The notes: generated by a model from the sequence alone, not told the origin. A DNA stretch of 64,000 bases from Microbulbifer sp. A4B17 (GCF_003076275.1 NZ_CP029064.1:3544501-3608500); one strand, 5' to 3'. Shown: positions 35,235 through 44,897, counted from the stretch's first letter. Numbers and translations: made by a program.

Positions 35235-35596
35235 AATGTTCCTCCGCGCAACTATAGGGGCAGCGAACCAGACCGGGATCTATCCCCGATTACATAGAAA
35301 GTGCCACCACAGGAAGCCGCGCAATAAATGCAAATAAAATTGACAAAAGATCATCAACCTTACCGAGCGGAACGTAAAAAAGTCAATATAATTGCGCCAT
35401 AAAGGCACCGCTTCCGGCTAGAGTAGAGTCGAAACTTCTGTCACCCAAAATCACCTCTTGAAACCAACAGCGTCCTCAGTAGATGCTATAGAAGCATCTA
35501 CTAGCATCAGGTAACAGCAACCTGCGAAATTGCATCCACCGCGCCTTTGCACAAAATAGGGGCGTACTGAATCCGGACTCAGATAGTGGTCGAGTA
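35235..35596. other. Divergent control region between hom and ansA
   Basis: Two divergent promoters must lie here. The inverted repeat at 35478-35502 is the one clear structure. The hom side is AT-rich with a possible promoter around 35330-35400. Confidence 0.4.
35478..35502. promoter_or_regulatory. Perfect 9-bp inverted repeat upstream of ansA
   Basis: AGTAGATGC and GCATCTACT are separated by seven bases, about 95 bp before the ansA start. It is a candidate operator, possibly for the XRE-type regulator encoded between ansA and aspA, or a small RNA hairpin in the leader. Confidence 0.5.
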
Positions 35597-36610
35597 ATGA
35601 AGAAAACCCTAATCCTTTATACAGGCGGAACCCTGGGAATGCGCCGAAGCGAATCGGGCTATGTGCCTGACGCCGACCTGGAAGGCGCACTGGGCCGCCT
35701 CTTACAAGATGTTATCGGCCAGCTTCCACAATACGATTTCCAGGCACTCGACCCACTGCTGGATAGCGCCAATATGCGACCAAAGGACTGGTATCACATT
35801 GCCAGCCTGATACGCGACAACTATAGCCAGTACTCAGGCTTTTTGGTGCTGCACGGCACCGACACCATGGCCTACACCGCCTCAGCACTGTCCTTTGCCC
35901 TGCAAGGCATTGAAAAGCCCGTGGTCGTCACCGGCTCCCAGATCCCCTTGCGGGAGATGCGCAGCGACGCCTATAACAACTTAATTGCGGCGCTACTATT
36001 AAGCGGCTCCGACGATATCAGGGAGGTTTGCCTCTACTTCAACGGCAAACTTCTACGCGGCAACCGTGCAGTAAAGGTCAGTTCTGGCTCACTGGATGCT
36101 TTTAGCAGCCCCAATTACCCCTGCCTCGGGGAAGTGGGTATCCAGGTCAATATCGACCACAACGCCCTGCTGGTGCCCACCGGTGAACCGCAGTTTCAGA
36201 TTCCCGCCGATGCCAATGGCGGAGTGATTTTACTGAAACTATTCCCCGGTATATCTCCCTCACTGATTGAGAAAATTTTAGAGAGCCGCCCCGAGGGCCT
36301 GATTATTGAAACATACGGCACCGGCAATGCGCCGACTGACGACAGCGCATTTACCGAGCAGCTTGAGAAGGCTTCAAAGCTCGGCACTATTTGTGTAGCA
36401 GTGTCCCAGTGTTTGGAACACCAGGTGGATCTCGGGAAATACGCTGCGGGCTCCGCACTGCTTGATGCCGGTGTTATAGGTGGTCTGGATATGACCAGCG
36501 AAGCCTGTTTTGTAAAGCTCAACCATCTGTTGGCAATGGGCTATTCCGATACGGAAATTAAAACCCTATTACAGCGCCCGTTGTGCGGTGAGTGCAACCA
36601 CCCCAACTGA
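35597..36610 (+). CDS. ansA: L-asparaginase, cytoplasmic type I
   Basis: The 337-residue enzyme hydrolyses asparagine to aspartate and ammonia. TGGTLGM (residues 9-15) has the first catalytic Thr, and HGTDTMAYTASAL around residue 90 has the second. There is no signal peptide, so it is the cytoplasmic low-affinity type rather than the periplasmic AnsB type. An intrinsic terminator lies 18 bp after the stop. It is followed on the same strand by a regulator and an aspartase gene, so a carbon and nitrogen route from asparagine to fumarate is encoded in a block. Confidence 0.95.
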   Translation: MKKTLILYTGGTLGMRRSESGYVPDADLEGALGRLLQDVIGQLPQYDFQALDPLLDSANMRPKDWYHIASLIRDNYSQYSGFLVLHGTDTMAYTASALSFALQGIEKPVVVTGSQIPLREMRSDAYNNLIAALLLSGSDDIREVCLYFNGKLLRGNRAVKVSSGSLDAFSSPNYPCLGEVGIQVNIDHNALLVPTGEPQFQIPADANGGVILLKLFPGISPSLIEKILESRPEGLIIETYGTGNAPTDDSAFTEQLEKASKLGTICVAVSQCLEHQVDLGKYAAGSALLDAGVIGGLDMTSEACFVKLNHLLAMGYSDTEIKTLLQRPLCGECNHPN

Positions 36611-36627
36611 TAGAAACTGGAACTATT

Positions 36628-36653
36628 GGCGAAGCCATATGGCTTCGCCTTTT
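36628..36653 (+). terminator. Intrinsic terminator of ansA
   Basis: A perfect 9-bp stem GGCGAAGCC/GGCTTCGCC with a 4-nt loop is followed by TTTT. It isolates ansA from the regulator gene behind it. Confidence 0.88.
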
Positions 36654-36715
36654 AAAAGGGACCGAGTGATTAACAGGGATTGAAGGGATAACCTCTATCC
36701 AGAAGCAAAATACCG

Positions 36716-37531
36716 ATGAGCAACGATTTTTCGCAAAACCTCCGCCTTCTGTGCAGCTTCTACCCATCCATAGCCGAGGTGTGCCGGCGAATTGGGGTGA
36801 ATCGTGCCCAGTTCAATAAATATCTCAACGGTAACACTCAACCCTCCCAGTATACCCTGGGAAAGATATGTCATTTTTTTGGCGTAGAGCCCCATGAAAT
36901 CGTGATGCCCCACGAGCAATTCCGCCAAATTGTTCGCGTGCGCAATGTACCTTCTTCCGACAGTCTCCCAGCCAGGCCCTACAATCGCGATATTGATATC
37001 CTGATGCGGGAATCCCTGGGACGAGCCGATAAATATTTGGGTTTCTATTTTGAATATCACTATTCTATGACCTTTTCCGACCATATTATTCGCAGCCTGC
37101 TGCATATTGAGTCGGATGGTGATGGATATTACTTTCAGCGCTTTGAGCGTATGCGATACCCGGATAGGGATGAGTGGTATAAATCCCGCTATAAAGGCAT
37201 GCTGCTCTTTCTTGCCGATCGTATTTTTTTGGTCGGCTATGAGTCGTTGACTCACAATGAAATCGCACAAACTATTTTATACCCTACCTATAAAAGCCGG
37301 GTCAGCTATCTATCCGGATTAAAACTGGGAGCATCCGCCAGTGACAGGCGTGAGCCCGTCTGCACAAAAGTGGTTCTCGAATCTCTCGGTCGCAACATCA
37401 GCATTAAAAACGCACTGAAATTATGTGGTGTTTTTGGTCCAGAGTCCGAAGAGATAAACAAAAATATTCGCGAGAATATTCGCGCAACCTCTACAGAGGG
37501 GCCGCAGAGTTTCTTTGCGACACCACTCTAA
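36716..37531 (+). CDS. XRE-like HTH regulator with an uncharacterised C-terminal domain
   Basis: The 271-residue protein has an HTH_XRE-type N-terminus (IAEVCRRIGVNRAQFNKYLN, then TQPSQYTLGKICHFFGVEP). About 190 residues of sensor-like sequence follow, rich in aromatic and basic residues (FEYHYSMTFSDHIIRSLLHI, DRIFLVGYESLTHNEIAQTI). The second part is unlike known ligand-binding domains I can name. Its position between asparaginase and aspartase genes suggests that it controls them in response to a related metabolite. A terminator separates it from ansA, so it has its own promoter. Confidence 0.8.
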   Translation: MSNDFSQNLRLLCSFYPSIAEVCRRIGVNRAQFNKYLNGNTQPSQYTLGKICHFFGVEPHEIVMPHEQFRQIVRVRNVPSSDSLPARPYNRDIDILMRESLGRADKYLGFYFEYHYSMTFSDHIIRSLLHIESDGDGYYFQRFERMRYPDRDEWYKSRYKGMLLFLADRIFLVGYESLTHNEIAQTILYPTYKSRVSYLSGLKLGASASDRREPVCTKVVLESLGRNISIKNALKLCGVFGPESEEINKNIRENIRATSTEGPQSFFATPL

Positions 37532-37637
37532 AAATACTTCCCAATTAATTACTAAATTACCCCAACACGAGGCTTGCGGGAGGTGGGGATATTACCGCAC
37601 CCCACACAGGCCCATACGATGAAGAGAAGAGAAACTG

Positions 37638-39104
37638 ATGACTAACGATTTCCACACACTCAAACCAATGCCGGTTTTTAGTGCAGGTGCAGAAACCCGC
37701 TTGGAGAAAGATTTATTGGGTGAGCGCGAAGTACCTGCCGATGTCTATTTTGGCATTCAAACTTTGCGCGCTTTGGAAAATTTCCAGATTACCGGAATTA
37801 CCCTGAACCACTTCCCCAATCTGGTAAAAGCACTGGCGATGGTTAAAAAAGCTGCGGCCAGCGCCAATGGACAGCTCGGCTACCTGGAGCCCAAAGTGCA
37901 GGGTGCCATTGCCACCGCCTGTGACGAGATTATCGATGGCAAACTGCACGATCAATTTTTGGTAGATATGATTCAGGGCGGCGCTGGCACTTCTACCAAT
38001 ATGAATGCCAATGAGGTGATTGCCAACCGCGCACTGGAATTACTCGGTCACAACAAAGCCGAGTACAAAAAAGTCCACCCCAACAACCATGTAAACCTGT
38101 CGCAATCTACCAATGATGTTTATCCAACCTCGATAAACCTGGCCATTCTGCTCAGCTACAGCGACCTGGTTCAGTCCATGGAGAGCTTGTGCGTTGAGTT
38201 CGACAAGAAGGCCAAAGAGTTTGCCTCAGTAATTAAAATGGGGCGCACCCAGCTGCAAGATGCCGTACCCATGACCCTGGGCCAGGAGTTTGCCGCTTTC
38301 GCCGCTACTGTGCGCGAAGATGTCGACAGAGTGAAGGAGCTGGTCGCTCTATTCAAAGAGATCAATATGGGTGGTACCGCGATCGGCACCGGCATTAATA
38401 CCGACCCGGAATATCGTCAGCTGGTTGTTAACGCGCTGTCAGAAATTTCCGGCATCGATTTTGTCTGCGCAGAAAACCTGGTGGAAGCCACTTCCGACAT
38501 GGGCGCCTTCGTGATGTTCTCCGGCGTAATGAAACGCATCGCCGTTAAGATCTCGAAAATTTGCAGCGATTTACGCCTGATTTCCAGCGGCCCTCGCGCT
38601 GGCCTCAATGAAATTAACCTGCCGCCGATGCAACCCGGCTCATCCATTATGCCCGGCAAGGTCAATCCGGTTATTCCCGAAGTAGTTAACCAGGTTGCCT
38701 ACCAGGTGATCGGCAACGACCTCACGATTACCCTGGCTGCTGAATCCGGTCAGTTGCAGCTCAATGTAATGGAGCCAGTGATCGCCTTTAACCTGCTACA
38801 GTCCATGCGCCTGATGACCCAAGCCATGACCACGCTTGCGGAGCGCTGTGTGAGCGGCATCACTGCCAACGAAGAGCACTGCCTGCAACTGGTTGAGAAC
38901 AGCATCGGCCTGATTACTGCGGTAAACCCGTTTATTGGCTATGAAAATGCCACCCGCATCGCCAAGCAGGCACTGATCACTGGTGCCAGTGTGAAGCAGT
39001 TAATTCTTGATGAGGGGTTACTGAGTGAGGAGGAACTGAACGATATCCTCGCGCCGGAGAATATGACCCAGCCGAGAAAAGTAGAAATTAAAAACCCTGC
39101 TTAA
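37638..39104 (+). CDS. aspA: Aspartate ammonia-lyase
   Basis: The 488-residue protein belongs to the fumarase/aspartase superfamily. The conserved blocks are GAGTSTNMNANEVIANRA, PNNHVNLSQSTNDVYPT and the signature PGSSIMPGKVNPVIPE, whose serine starts the base-catalysed elimination. The N-terminal EKDLLGEREVPADVYFGIQT is that of aspartase rather than class II fumarase. It converts aspartate to fumarate and ammonia, so with ansA upstream the block turns asparagine into fumarate and two ammonia. A strong bidirectional terminator follows. Confidence 0.93.
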   Translation: MTNDFHTLKPMPVFSAGAETRLEKDLLGEREVPADVYFGIQTLRALENFQITGITLNHFPNLVKALAMVKKAAASANGQLGYLEPKVQGAIATACDEIIDGKLHDQFLVDMIQGGAGTSTNMNANEVIANRALELLGHNKAEYKKVHPNNHVNLSQSTNDVYPTSINLAILLSYSDLVQSMESLCVEFDKKAKEFASVIKMGRTQLQDAVPMTLGQEFAAFAATVREDVDRVKELVALFKEINMGGTAIGTGINTDPEYRQLVVNALSEISGIDFVCAENLVEATSDMGAFVMFSGVMKRIAVKISKICSDLRLISSGPRAGLNEINLPPMQPGSSIMPGKVNPVIPEVVNQVAYQVIGNDLTITLAAESGQLQLNVMEPVIAFNLLQSMRLMTQAMTTLAERCVSGITANEEHCLQLVENSIGLITAVNPFIGYENATRIAKQALITGASVKQLILDEGLLSEEELNDILAPENMTQPRKVEIKNPA

Positions 39105-39105
39105 A

Positions 39106-39142
39106 AACAAAAACCGGCGGCCTCTCGGCTGCCGGTTTTTTT
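39106..39142. terminator. Bidirectional terminator between aspA and dsbC
   Basis: AACCGGC/GCCGGTT stem flanked by A-runs on the left and a seven-T run on the right. It serves the convergent aspA and dsbC transcripts. Confidence 0.9.
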
Positions 39143-39157
39143 AGCTATCAGCCGGGC

Positions 39158-39907
39158 TTAAATTCCCAGCTCTTTAAGCAGGCGATCCGGTGGCAGATAA
39201 CCGGGAACAACCCGACCATCTTCCATCACGATAGTCGGCGTACCGCGCACATCGATAGCCTCGTTGCCCAACTTGTATTGAGCTGCAACCGGGTTTGTCT
39301 TACAGACATCCAATGGCACATTTTCACGGTTCTTAAGTGCAGTCAGCGTCTTGTTGCTGTCTTCCGCACACCATGCAGTTGCCAGCTTGCGATATCCCAG
39401 GGAATTCAGGCCACCTCGCGGGAATGCCAGGTAGCGTACTTCGATTCCGCGCTTGTTCAGCTCAGGCACATCCTGGTGCAGCTTGCGGCAGTAACCGCAG
39501 TCCACATCGGTAAATACATAAACACTTGCCTTGGTTTCACCTTTCGGCGAGAAGACAATCATATCCTCAGTATCCAGGGCACCCATCACCTCAGCGCGGC
39601 GTGTCGCCCTACGCTGTTCGGAAAGGTTGGCAACACCGCCAGCCTTCACCTGGTAGAGATCGCCGTAAACAAAGTGATTGCCATCAGCAGAGACGAACAG
39701 GGTCGTGTTGCCGTCATCGACATCCACTTCGTAAAGCCCCTCGATTGGGCTCTCCCGCACCTCTCCATAGGTTGCTTTGGGATTACTCGCCTCAAGGCGT
39801 GTCTTGATGGTTTTAACAACGTTGGTATCGACTTCTGCCAACGCTGCAGAGCCCACCAGACTGAGTAGCGCGCCAGCGATTGCCAGCGGCTTCTTGATAA
39901 GCGTCAT
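39158..39907 (-). CDS. dsbC: Thiol:disulfide interchange protein DsbC
   Basis: The 249-residue periplasmic isomerase has a signal peptide (LAIAGALLSLVGSAALA), an N-terminal dimerisation domain (residues about 25-85) and a thioredoxin-fold domain with the CGYC active site (DVDCGYCRKLHQDVP). The cis-Pro loop RGTPTIV is also present. DsbC repairs wrong disulphide bonds in exported proteins. ATG 39907 is preferred over the TTG at 39913 because AAGGAG is then nine bases upstream. In relatives dsbC sits directly before hom; here the asparaginase cassette lies between them. Confidence 0.95.
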   Translation of the reverse strand: MTLIKKPLAIAGALLSLVGSAALAEVDTNVVKTIKTRLEASNPKATYGEVRESPIEGLYEVDVDDGNTTLFVSADGNHFVYGDLYQVKAGGVANLSEQRRATRRAEVMGALDTEDMIVFSPKGETKASVYVFTDVDCGYCRKLHQDVPELNKRGIEVRYLAFPRGGLNSLGYRKLATAWCAEDSNKTLTALKNRENVPLDVCKTNPVAAQYKLGNEAIDVRGTPTIVMEDGRVVPGYLPPDRLLKELGI

Positions 39908-40226
39908 TACCAATTGCTCCTTAAATTCTCATTGGGCTTCGACTTAATCATCGGCCTTCAGTTCCAGCCAGTATGGCAGCTCTTTGCCGCTGCGAACCTA
40001 TTTGGCACGTTTTAACATATCCAGTCACCTTGGACTACGCAAAACACCGCAAGACGTGAGCGCTTTAGCGAAACTGACTGCATCCCCGCGCCACGGCAAG
40101 CCCGTGTCCATTTATGTCAGTTAAGGCAAGCTGACCCAATCTGGGACACCAAATAAGCTGCTCGTAACCCACATACAAAAAAGGCCGAAGCGTACGCTTC
40201 GGCCTTTTTCTGCGATCAAGGAGAGC
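39908..40226. other. Intergenic region between dsbC and rplS, holding the rplS terminator
   Basis: No coding frame. It contains the rplS terminator near 40180-40215 and the promoter region of dsbC. Confidence 0.5.
40178..40215 (-). terminator. Intrinsic terminator of the rpsP-rplS operon
   Basis: GGCCGAAGCG/CGCTTCGGCC stem, 11 bp after the rplS stop, with a T-run on the minus strand (and an A-run on the other side). A strong end of the ribosomal transcript. Confidence 0.92.
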
Positions 40227-40577
40227 TTAGTTGAGCTTCTCTTTGATACGTGCAGCTTTACCAGTCAGGCTGCGGAGGTAGTACAGCTTGGCCTGACGCA
40301 CGTCACCGCGACGCTTAACCTTGATGCTGTCAACCAGCGGGCTGTGAGTCTGGAAAGTACGCTCAACGCCAACACCGTGGGAAATTTTACGCACAGTGAA
40401 GGAGGAGTTCAGACCACGGTTGCGCTTACCGATAACCACGCCTTCGAACGCCTGCAGACGCTCGCGGTTGCCCTCTTTTACTTTTACCTGAACGATTACA
40501 GTGTCGCCCGGTGCGAAGGGAGGTACTTCGCTCTTCAGCTGTTCCTGCTCCAGCTGCTGGATAATTTTGTTAGTCAT
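40227..40577 (-). CDS. rplS: 50S ribosomal protein L19
   Basis: The 116-residue protein ([20 protein letters not shown], then [16 protein letters not shown] and [20 protein letters not shown]) is L19, which lies at the 30S-50S interface. The start at 40577 is preferred to an in-frame one at 40592 because it is the family start and is preceded by GGGAG. It ends the rpsP-rimM-trmD-rplS operon. Confidence 0.98.
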   Translation of the reverse strand: MTNKIIQQLEQEQLKSEVPPFAPGDTVIVQVKVKEGNRERLQAFEGVVIGKRNRGLNSSFTVRKISHGVGVERTFQTHSPLVDSIKVKRRGDVRQAKLYYLRSLTGKAARIKEKLN

Positions 40578-40656
40578 TTGGATCGCTCCCAAATACAGAT
40601 TGTGTAGCTTCTCAGCTAGTTCACCGAACTACTCGCGCCTCCCGGCGAATTCGGCC

Positions 40657-41421
40657 TCAATTTTCTTCGAGCTTCTGTTCCCGCTGGATCTCATCCAGCA
40701 ACAACTTCTGCTCATCGCTCAGCTCCAACCCTTGCAATAAGTCCGGGCGTCGCTGTTGCGTGCGCGCCAATGCCTGTTTCAGGCGCCAGCGGCGTATTCT
40801 TTCATGGTTGCCGGAAAGCAAAACTTCCGGTACCGCTACTCCCCGATATTGTTCCGGTCGGGTGTAGTGTGGGCAGTCCAGCAGGCCAGAGGAGAAAGAG
40901 TCCTCAACCGCCGATTGGTTGTGTCCAAGTGCGCCGGGAATCAAGCGGGTAATAGCATCCACCATCACCATAGCAGCCAGTTCGCCACCGCTGAGGACAT
41001 AGTCACCAATGGACCACTCCTCGTCGATCATAGATTCGACGATACGCTCATCCACACCTTCGTAGCGCCCCGCCAACAACACCAGGTTGCCAGCTGCAGA
41101 CAGCTGCTCCACTCCACCCTGATCGAGCTGTCGACCCTGGGGAGACATGTAGATACTGCGTACAGATTCACCGTCTTCACCAGCCCAAGCTCGAGCAGCC
41201 TCGAGAGCCTGGTAAAGGGGCTCAGCTAACATCACCATTCCCGGTCCACCGCCGTAAGGGCGATCGTCCACAGTCCGGTGCCTGTCACTGGTAAAGTCCC
41301 GAGGATTCCAACAGCGAACTTCTAAAAGGCCATCTTTCACAGCCCGTCCACTGACGCCATACTCGGTCAATGCGGCAAACATCTCCGGAAAAATGCTTAC
41401 CAGAGCGATTCGTTTTGCCAT
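40657..41421 (-). CDS. trmD: tRNA (guanine-N1)-methyltransferase TrmD
   Basis: The 254-residue SPOUT methyltransferase makes m1G37 in tRNAs, preventing +1 frameshifts. The knot-region [20 protein letters not shown], then [20 protein letters not shown], is typical, and [20 protein letters not shown] contains the SAM/tRNA contacts. It lies 12 bp after rimM in the conserved ribosomal operon. Confidence 0.98.
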   Translation of the reverse strand: MAKRIALVSIFPEMFAALTEYGVSGRAVKDGLLEVRCWNPRDFTSDRHRTVDDRPYGGGPGMVMLAEPLYQALEAARAWAGEDGESVRSIYMSPQGRQLDQGGVEQLSAAGNLVLLAGRYEGVDERIVESMIDEEWSIGDYVLSGGELAAMVMVDAITRLIPGALGHNQSAVEDSFSSGLLDCPHYTRPEQYRGVAVPEVLLSGNHERIRRWRLKQALARTQQRRPDLLQGLELSDEQKLLLDEIQREQKLEEN

Positions 41422-41433
41422 CGCTCCTACGCC

Positions 41434-41973
41434 TTAAAAAGCCGGGTCCCAGTCGACGGTTATGACACCGACTTCCAGGTCAATATTGGTAATAAACTGA
41501 TCCGGCAGATAGGGAATCAAGCGCTCGCGCTTATCCGCTCCACCGCGCACCACCATTACATCGTTGGCGCCAGTTTCCATCATGCGAGCGACGGTACCAA
41601 AGTCATGATCTTCGCCATCGAAATGGCTGACAACCTTTAACCCTTCGAGCTGGTGCCAGTAATACTCACCATGCTCAAGCTCAGGCATCAGTTCACGAGC
41701 TACAGCAATATCGCGCTGGCAAAGCCGAGCCGCCAAATCGCGGTCATCAATGCCTTTCACATGTACAATCAAGCCCTTGCCGTGACGCTTGCCAGCGTCA
41801 ATTTCGAGAGCTTCCCAACCTTTCGGCCCCTGCAAGCGCCAATTAGGGAACTGCAGGATGTTGTCCATCGGCTCGGTATAGGAGTGAACCTTGACCCAGC
41901 CGCGCACACCATAAACGGTAGTAACGCGCCCAACCGTGACCAACTCTTCGGAAGGTTTTCCGTTATCTGTCAC
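41434..41973 (-). CDS. rimM: Ribosome maturation factor RimM
   Basis: RimM binds S19 and assists 30S head assembly. The frame has TVGRVTTVYGVRGWVKVHSY (RimM N-domain) and a PRC-barrel domain with HDFGTVARMMETGANDVMVV and LIPYLPDQFITNIDLEVGVI. The start may be GTG at 41973 (VTDNGKPSEEL, matching relatives) or the TTG at 41994, two bases after the rpsP stop; I favour the GTG. It is the second gene of rpsP-rimM-trmD-rplS. Confidence 0.96.
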   Translation of the reverse strand: MTDNGKPSEELVTVGRVTTVYGVRGWVKVHSYTEPMDNILQFPNWRLQGPKGWEALEIDAGKRHGKGLIVHVKGIDDRDLAARLCQRDIAVARELMPELEHGEYYWHQLEGLKVVSHFDGEDHDFGTVARMMETGANDVMVVRGGADKRERLIPYLPDQFITNIDLEVGVITVDWDPAF

Positions 41974-41995
41974 AGGAGCACCACTTACGCGCAAA

Positions 41996-42235
41996 TTAAG
42001 CAGATTCTTTCAGAAGCTTGCCGACGCGGTCAGAAACCTGTGCGCCACGACCCAGCCAGAAATCAACACGCTCGCGATCAACACGCAGACGCTCTTCCTG
42101 ACCACGGGCAACCGGGTTGAAGAAACCAACACGCTCAATAAAACGACCGTCGCGAGATTTGCGGCTGTCGGTAACGGTCAGATGATAAAACGGGCGCTTT
42201 TTAGCACCACCACGGGCCAAACGAATGGTTACCAT
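41996..42235 (-). CDS. rpsP: 30S ribosomal protein S16
   Basis: The 79-residue protein ([20 protein letters not shown], then [21 protein letters not shown]) is S16, a small-subunit assembly protein. It opens the ribosomal operon; rimM starts within two to 22 bases of its stop. Confidence 0.98.
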   Translation of the reverse strand: MVTIRLARGGAKKRPFYHLTVTDSRKSRDGRFIERVGFFNPVARGQEERLRVDRERVDFWLGRGAQVSDRVGKLLKESA

Positions 42236-42298
42236 GTAACTTTCCTATAGGTTCAACACTAGGCAACCGCACTAAGCAGTCACCACAACAACTTTTTA

Positions 42299-42315
42299 CC
42301 GGCAGCAGGGCCGGC
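42299..42315 (-). promoter_or_regulatory. Hairpin in the ffh-rpsP gap
   Basis: A short GC-rich stem CCGGC/GCCGG with a 7-nt loop, followed on the minus strand by TAAAAAG. It may act as an attenuator between ffh and rpsP, or as the ffh terminator; the U-tract is weak. Confidence 0.35.
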
Positions 42316-42390
42316 AGAAAGGCGGCGTATTCTAATGTACCACCCCAGATTTGTATAGGGTCGCCAAGCCGCTCGGAGAACCGCAGCTCT

Positions 42391-43812
42391 CTACTTCTTT
42401 TTAAGGCCCGGTGGCAGGCCTCCTGGCATACCGCCCATGCCACCCATACCGCCAGGCATACCACCACCCATACCGGGCAGGCCGCCGAGGCCGCGCATCA
42501 TTTTGCCCATGCCGCCGCCTTTGAGCTTCTTCATCATCTTGCCCATCTGCTTGTGCTGCTTGAGCAGGCGATTCAAGTCCTGCAGCTGGGTGCCGGAACC
42601 GGCAACGATGCGGCGCTTGCGCGAACCGTTAAGAAGGTCTGGATTGCGGCGTTCGGCGGGCGTCATAGAGGAAATCAATGCGTCCATACGCTTAAATTCT
42701 TTGCCCATATCGGCCTGTTGTGCAGCCTGCGCTACACCGCCCATGCCGGGCATTTTCTCCAACAGGGAGCCAAAGCCACCCATGTTTTGCATTTGCTGCA
42801 GCTGATCGCGCAAGTCTTCCAGGTCAAAGCCTTTACCCTTCTGGACCTTCTTAACCAGCTTTTCGGCTTTCTCTTTATCGATCTTCTGCTCTGCTTCTTC
42901 AATCAGAGACAGAATGTCGCCCATCCCCAGGATACGAGAGGCGATACGATCCGGGTGGAAGGTTTCCAGGGCGTCGGTCTTTTCACCAACACCGATAAAC
43001 TTGATTGGCTTACCGGTGACGTGACGCACGGAGAGAGCGGCACCACCACGGGCATCGCCATCGGCCTTAGTGAGAATCACACCGGTCAGCGGCAGTGCAT
43101 CATTAAAGGCACTTGCGGTATTTACCGCATCCTGACCGATCATTGCATCGATCACGAACAGGGTTTCCGCCGGGTCCAACTCGCTGTGCAGCTCACGGAT
43201 CTCATCCATCAGCTCGGAATCTACATGCAGTCGACCGGCAGTATCCACAATCAGCACATCGGCAAACTGCTTGCGGGCAGCGTCCATAGCACCCTTGGCA
43301 ATATCCAGCGGCTTCTGCTCAGCTGTAGAGGGGTAGAACTGTGCCCCCACTTCACCGGCCAGGGTCTCCAGCTGTTTGATAGCGGCGGGGCGGTAGACGT
43401 CCGCACTCACCACCATGACTTTTTTCTTTTCACGCTCTTGCAGGTATTTGGCCAGCTTGGCCACACTGGTGGTTTTACCAGCGCCCTGGAGGCCCGCCAT
43501 CAGGATTACCGCCGGAGGTTGCACGGCGAGGTTGAGAGGCTCTGCAGCCGCACCCATTACCTTAACCAGCTCATCCTGAACAATCTTGACGAACTGCTGG
43601 CCCGGGTTGAGAGCCTTGCTAACCTTCTGTCCTACCGCGGCGGTGCGCACTTGCTGAACAAATGCCTTAACCACTGGCAGGGCGACATCCGCCTCCAACA
43701 GGGCCTTGCGCACTTCGCGCAAAGTATCGCGGATATTGTCATCCGTAAGGCGCGCTTTACCGGTAACTTTCTTTAAGGCCGCCGATAAGCGGTCACTCAG
43801 GTTATCGAACAT
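42391..43812 (-). CDS. ffh: Signal recognition particle protein Ffh (SRP54)
   Basis: The 473-residue GTPase has the NG domain with GLQGAGKTTSVAKLAKYL (P-loop), DTAGRLHVDSELMDEI and LTKADGDARGGAALS. A Met-rich M domain (about residues 320-473) binds 4.5S RNA and signal peptides, ending in a low-complexity GGMPGGMGGMGGMPGGLPPG tail. Ffh delivers nascent inner-membrane proteins to FtsY. The position before rpsP is conserved in gammaproteobacteria. Confidence 0.98.
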   Translation of the reverse strand: MFDNLSDRLSAALKKVTGKARLTDDNIRDTLREVRKALLEADVALPVVKAFVQQVRTAAVGQKVSKALNPGQQFVKIVQDELVKVMGAAAEPLNLAVQPPAVILMAGLQGAGKTTSVAKLAKYLQEREKKKVMVVSADVYRPAAIKQLETLAGEVGAQFYPSTAEQKPLDIAKGAMDAARKQFADVLIVDTAGRLHVDSELMDEIRELHSELDPAETLFVIDAMIGQDAVNTASAFNDALPLTGVILTKADGDARGGAALSVRHVTGKPIKFIGVGEKTDALETFHPDRIASRILGMGDILSLIEEAEQKIDKEKAEKLVKKVQKGKGFDLEDLRDQLQQMQNMGGFGSLLEKMPGMGGVAQAAQQADMGKEFKRMDALISSMTPAERRNPDLLNGSRKRRIVAGSGTQLQDLNRLLKQHKQMGKMMKKLKGGGMGKMMRGLGGLPGMGGGMPGGMGGMGGMPGGLPPGLKKK

Positions 43813-44017
43813 AAATTCGTCTCGATTTCTCCGTTTACGGACTCAACCCCAGTGCGGAGGGGCGCGAAATTAGGGGGGAGCAAACTGCAACTCCCTCTCT
43901 GAGGCGCGGCAGTATAGCCCAGGTCTCGCCACAGCCGAAATATCGCAAGTCTTCCTTGTTTCAACTGGCTATGACACACTCCTGCCCTAACGCAATAATG
44001 AAGACACGGATTTACCC

Positions 44018-44818
44018 ATGGCGGCTTTCGCCCACTGGACAGCTATCGCTCTCTACCTGGCCACAACCATAGTTGCAGGTGCGGCTCTGGCCCGAAAACA
44101 ACAGCCGAATTCCAAGCTGCTTCTCAGCCTTTTGGCGGGTGCACTTGTCACCCACGGAATATCCCTGGGACACGTTCTCTTTTCACCCGAAGGCTATCGC
44201 TTTGACCTGCTGGCAATGCTTTCGCTGATATCCTGGGTAGTTAACTTTCTATTATTGATCCTGGCCGTTGGCCGGCCACTTACGCTACTTATTCTTATTT
44301 TCGCACCAGTGGGAGCCGCCACTGAATTTGCCGCATCCCATATTTGGGGCACCGTAACGCCACATCAACAGATCTCTGCCGGCATTGCGGTACACGCTCT
44401 ACTGTCTATTTCTGCCTATTCGCTGCTGACCCTGGCTACCCTGCAGGCGATCTATCTCTATTACCTCAACCAGCAGCTGCACAACCACAGGCCGGTAGGC
44501 GCCACCCGTCTTCTTCCACCATTGCAGAGCATGGAATCACTGCTGTTCGGCCTGATCACTTTCGGGCAACTACTGCTCACCGCCTCCCTGCTGACCGGCT
44601 TCGTCTTTGTTGGCAATTTGTTTGAAGAGGGGCCAATACACAAAACCATCCTCTCTATGGTCGCCTGGGTTCTTTACACCATACTCCTATGGGGACACTG
44701 GAGGTTGGGCTGGAGAGGCAATACCGCTGTGCGTTGGACCTTAAGCGCTTTCGCCGCCCTACTACTTGCCTATTTTGGTAGTAAGCTGGTTATGGAAGTC
44801 ATTCTCCAGCGCGGGTAA
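44018..44818 (+). CDS. CcsA/YpjD-family inner-membrane protein
   Basis: The 266-residue protein has about eight membrane helices and the cytochrome c assembly (CcsA/ResC-like) fold found in YpjD. The heme-handling type His residues lie in VTHGISLGHVLF, AVHALLSISAYSLLTLATLQ and ILLWGHWRLGWRG. It is divergent from ffh, as in Pseudomonas, and is followed by the CNNM transporter-like gene, which starts about 80 bp after its stop. Function unproven; it is probably linked to membrane redox or heme. Confidence 0.88.
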   Translation: MAAFAHWTAIALYLATTIVAGAALARKQQPNSKLLLSLLAGALVTHGISLGHVLFSPEGYRFDLLAMLSLISWVVNFLLLILAVGRPLTLLILIFAPVGAATEFAASHIWGTVTPHQQISAGIAVHALLSISAYSLLTLATLQAIYLYYLNQQLHNHRPVGATRLLPPLQSMESLLFGLITFGQLLLTASLLTGFVFVGNLFEEGPIHKTILSMVAWVLYTILLWGHWRLGWRGNTAVRWTLSAFAALLLAYFGSKLVMEVILQRG

Positions 44819-44897
44819 TCGAATATACGACTGCAAAGCTTGCGGAGGTCGGCAATATGTTCCAATATCTCCGCCTGGAAATAAAAAGAGTTCTCCC

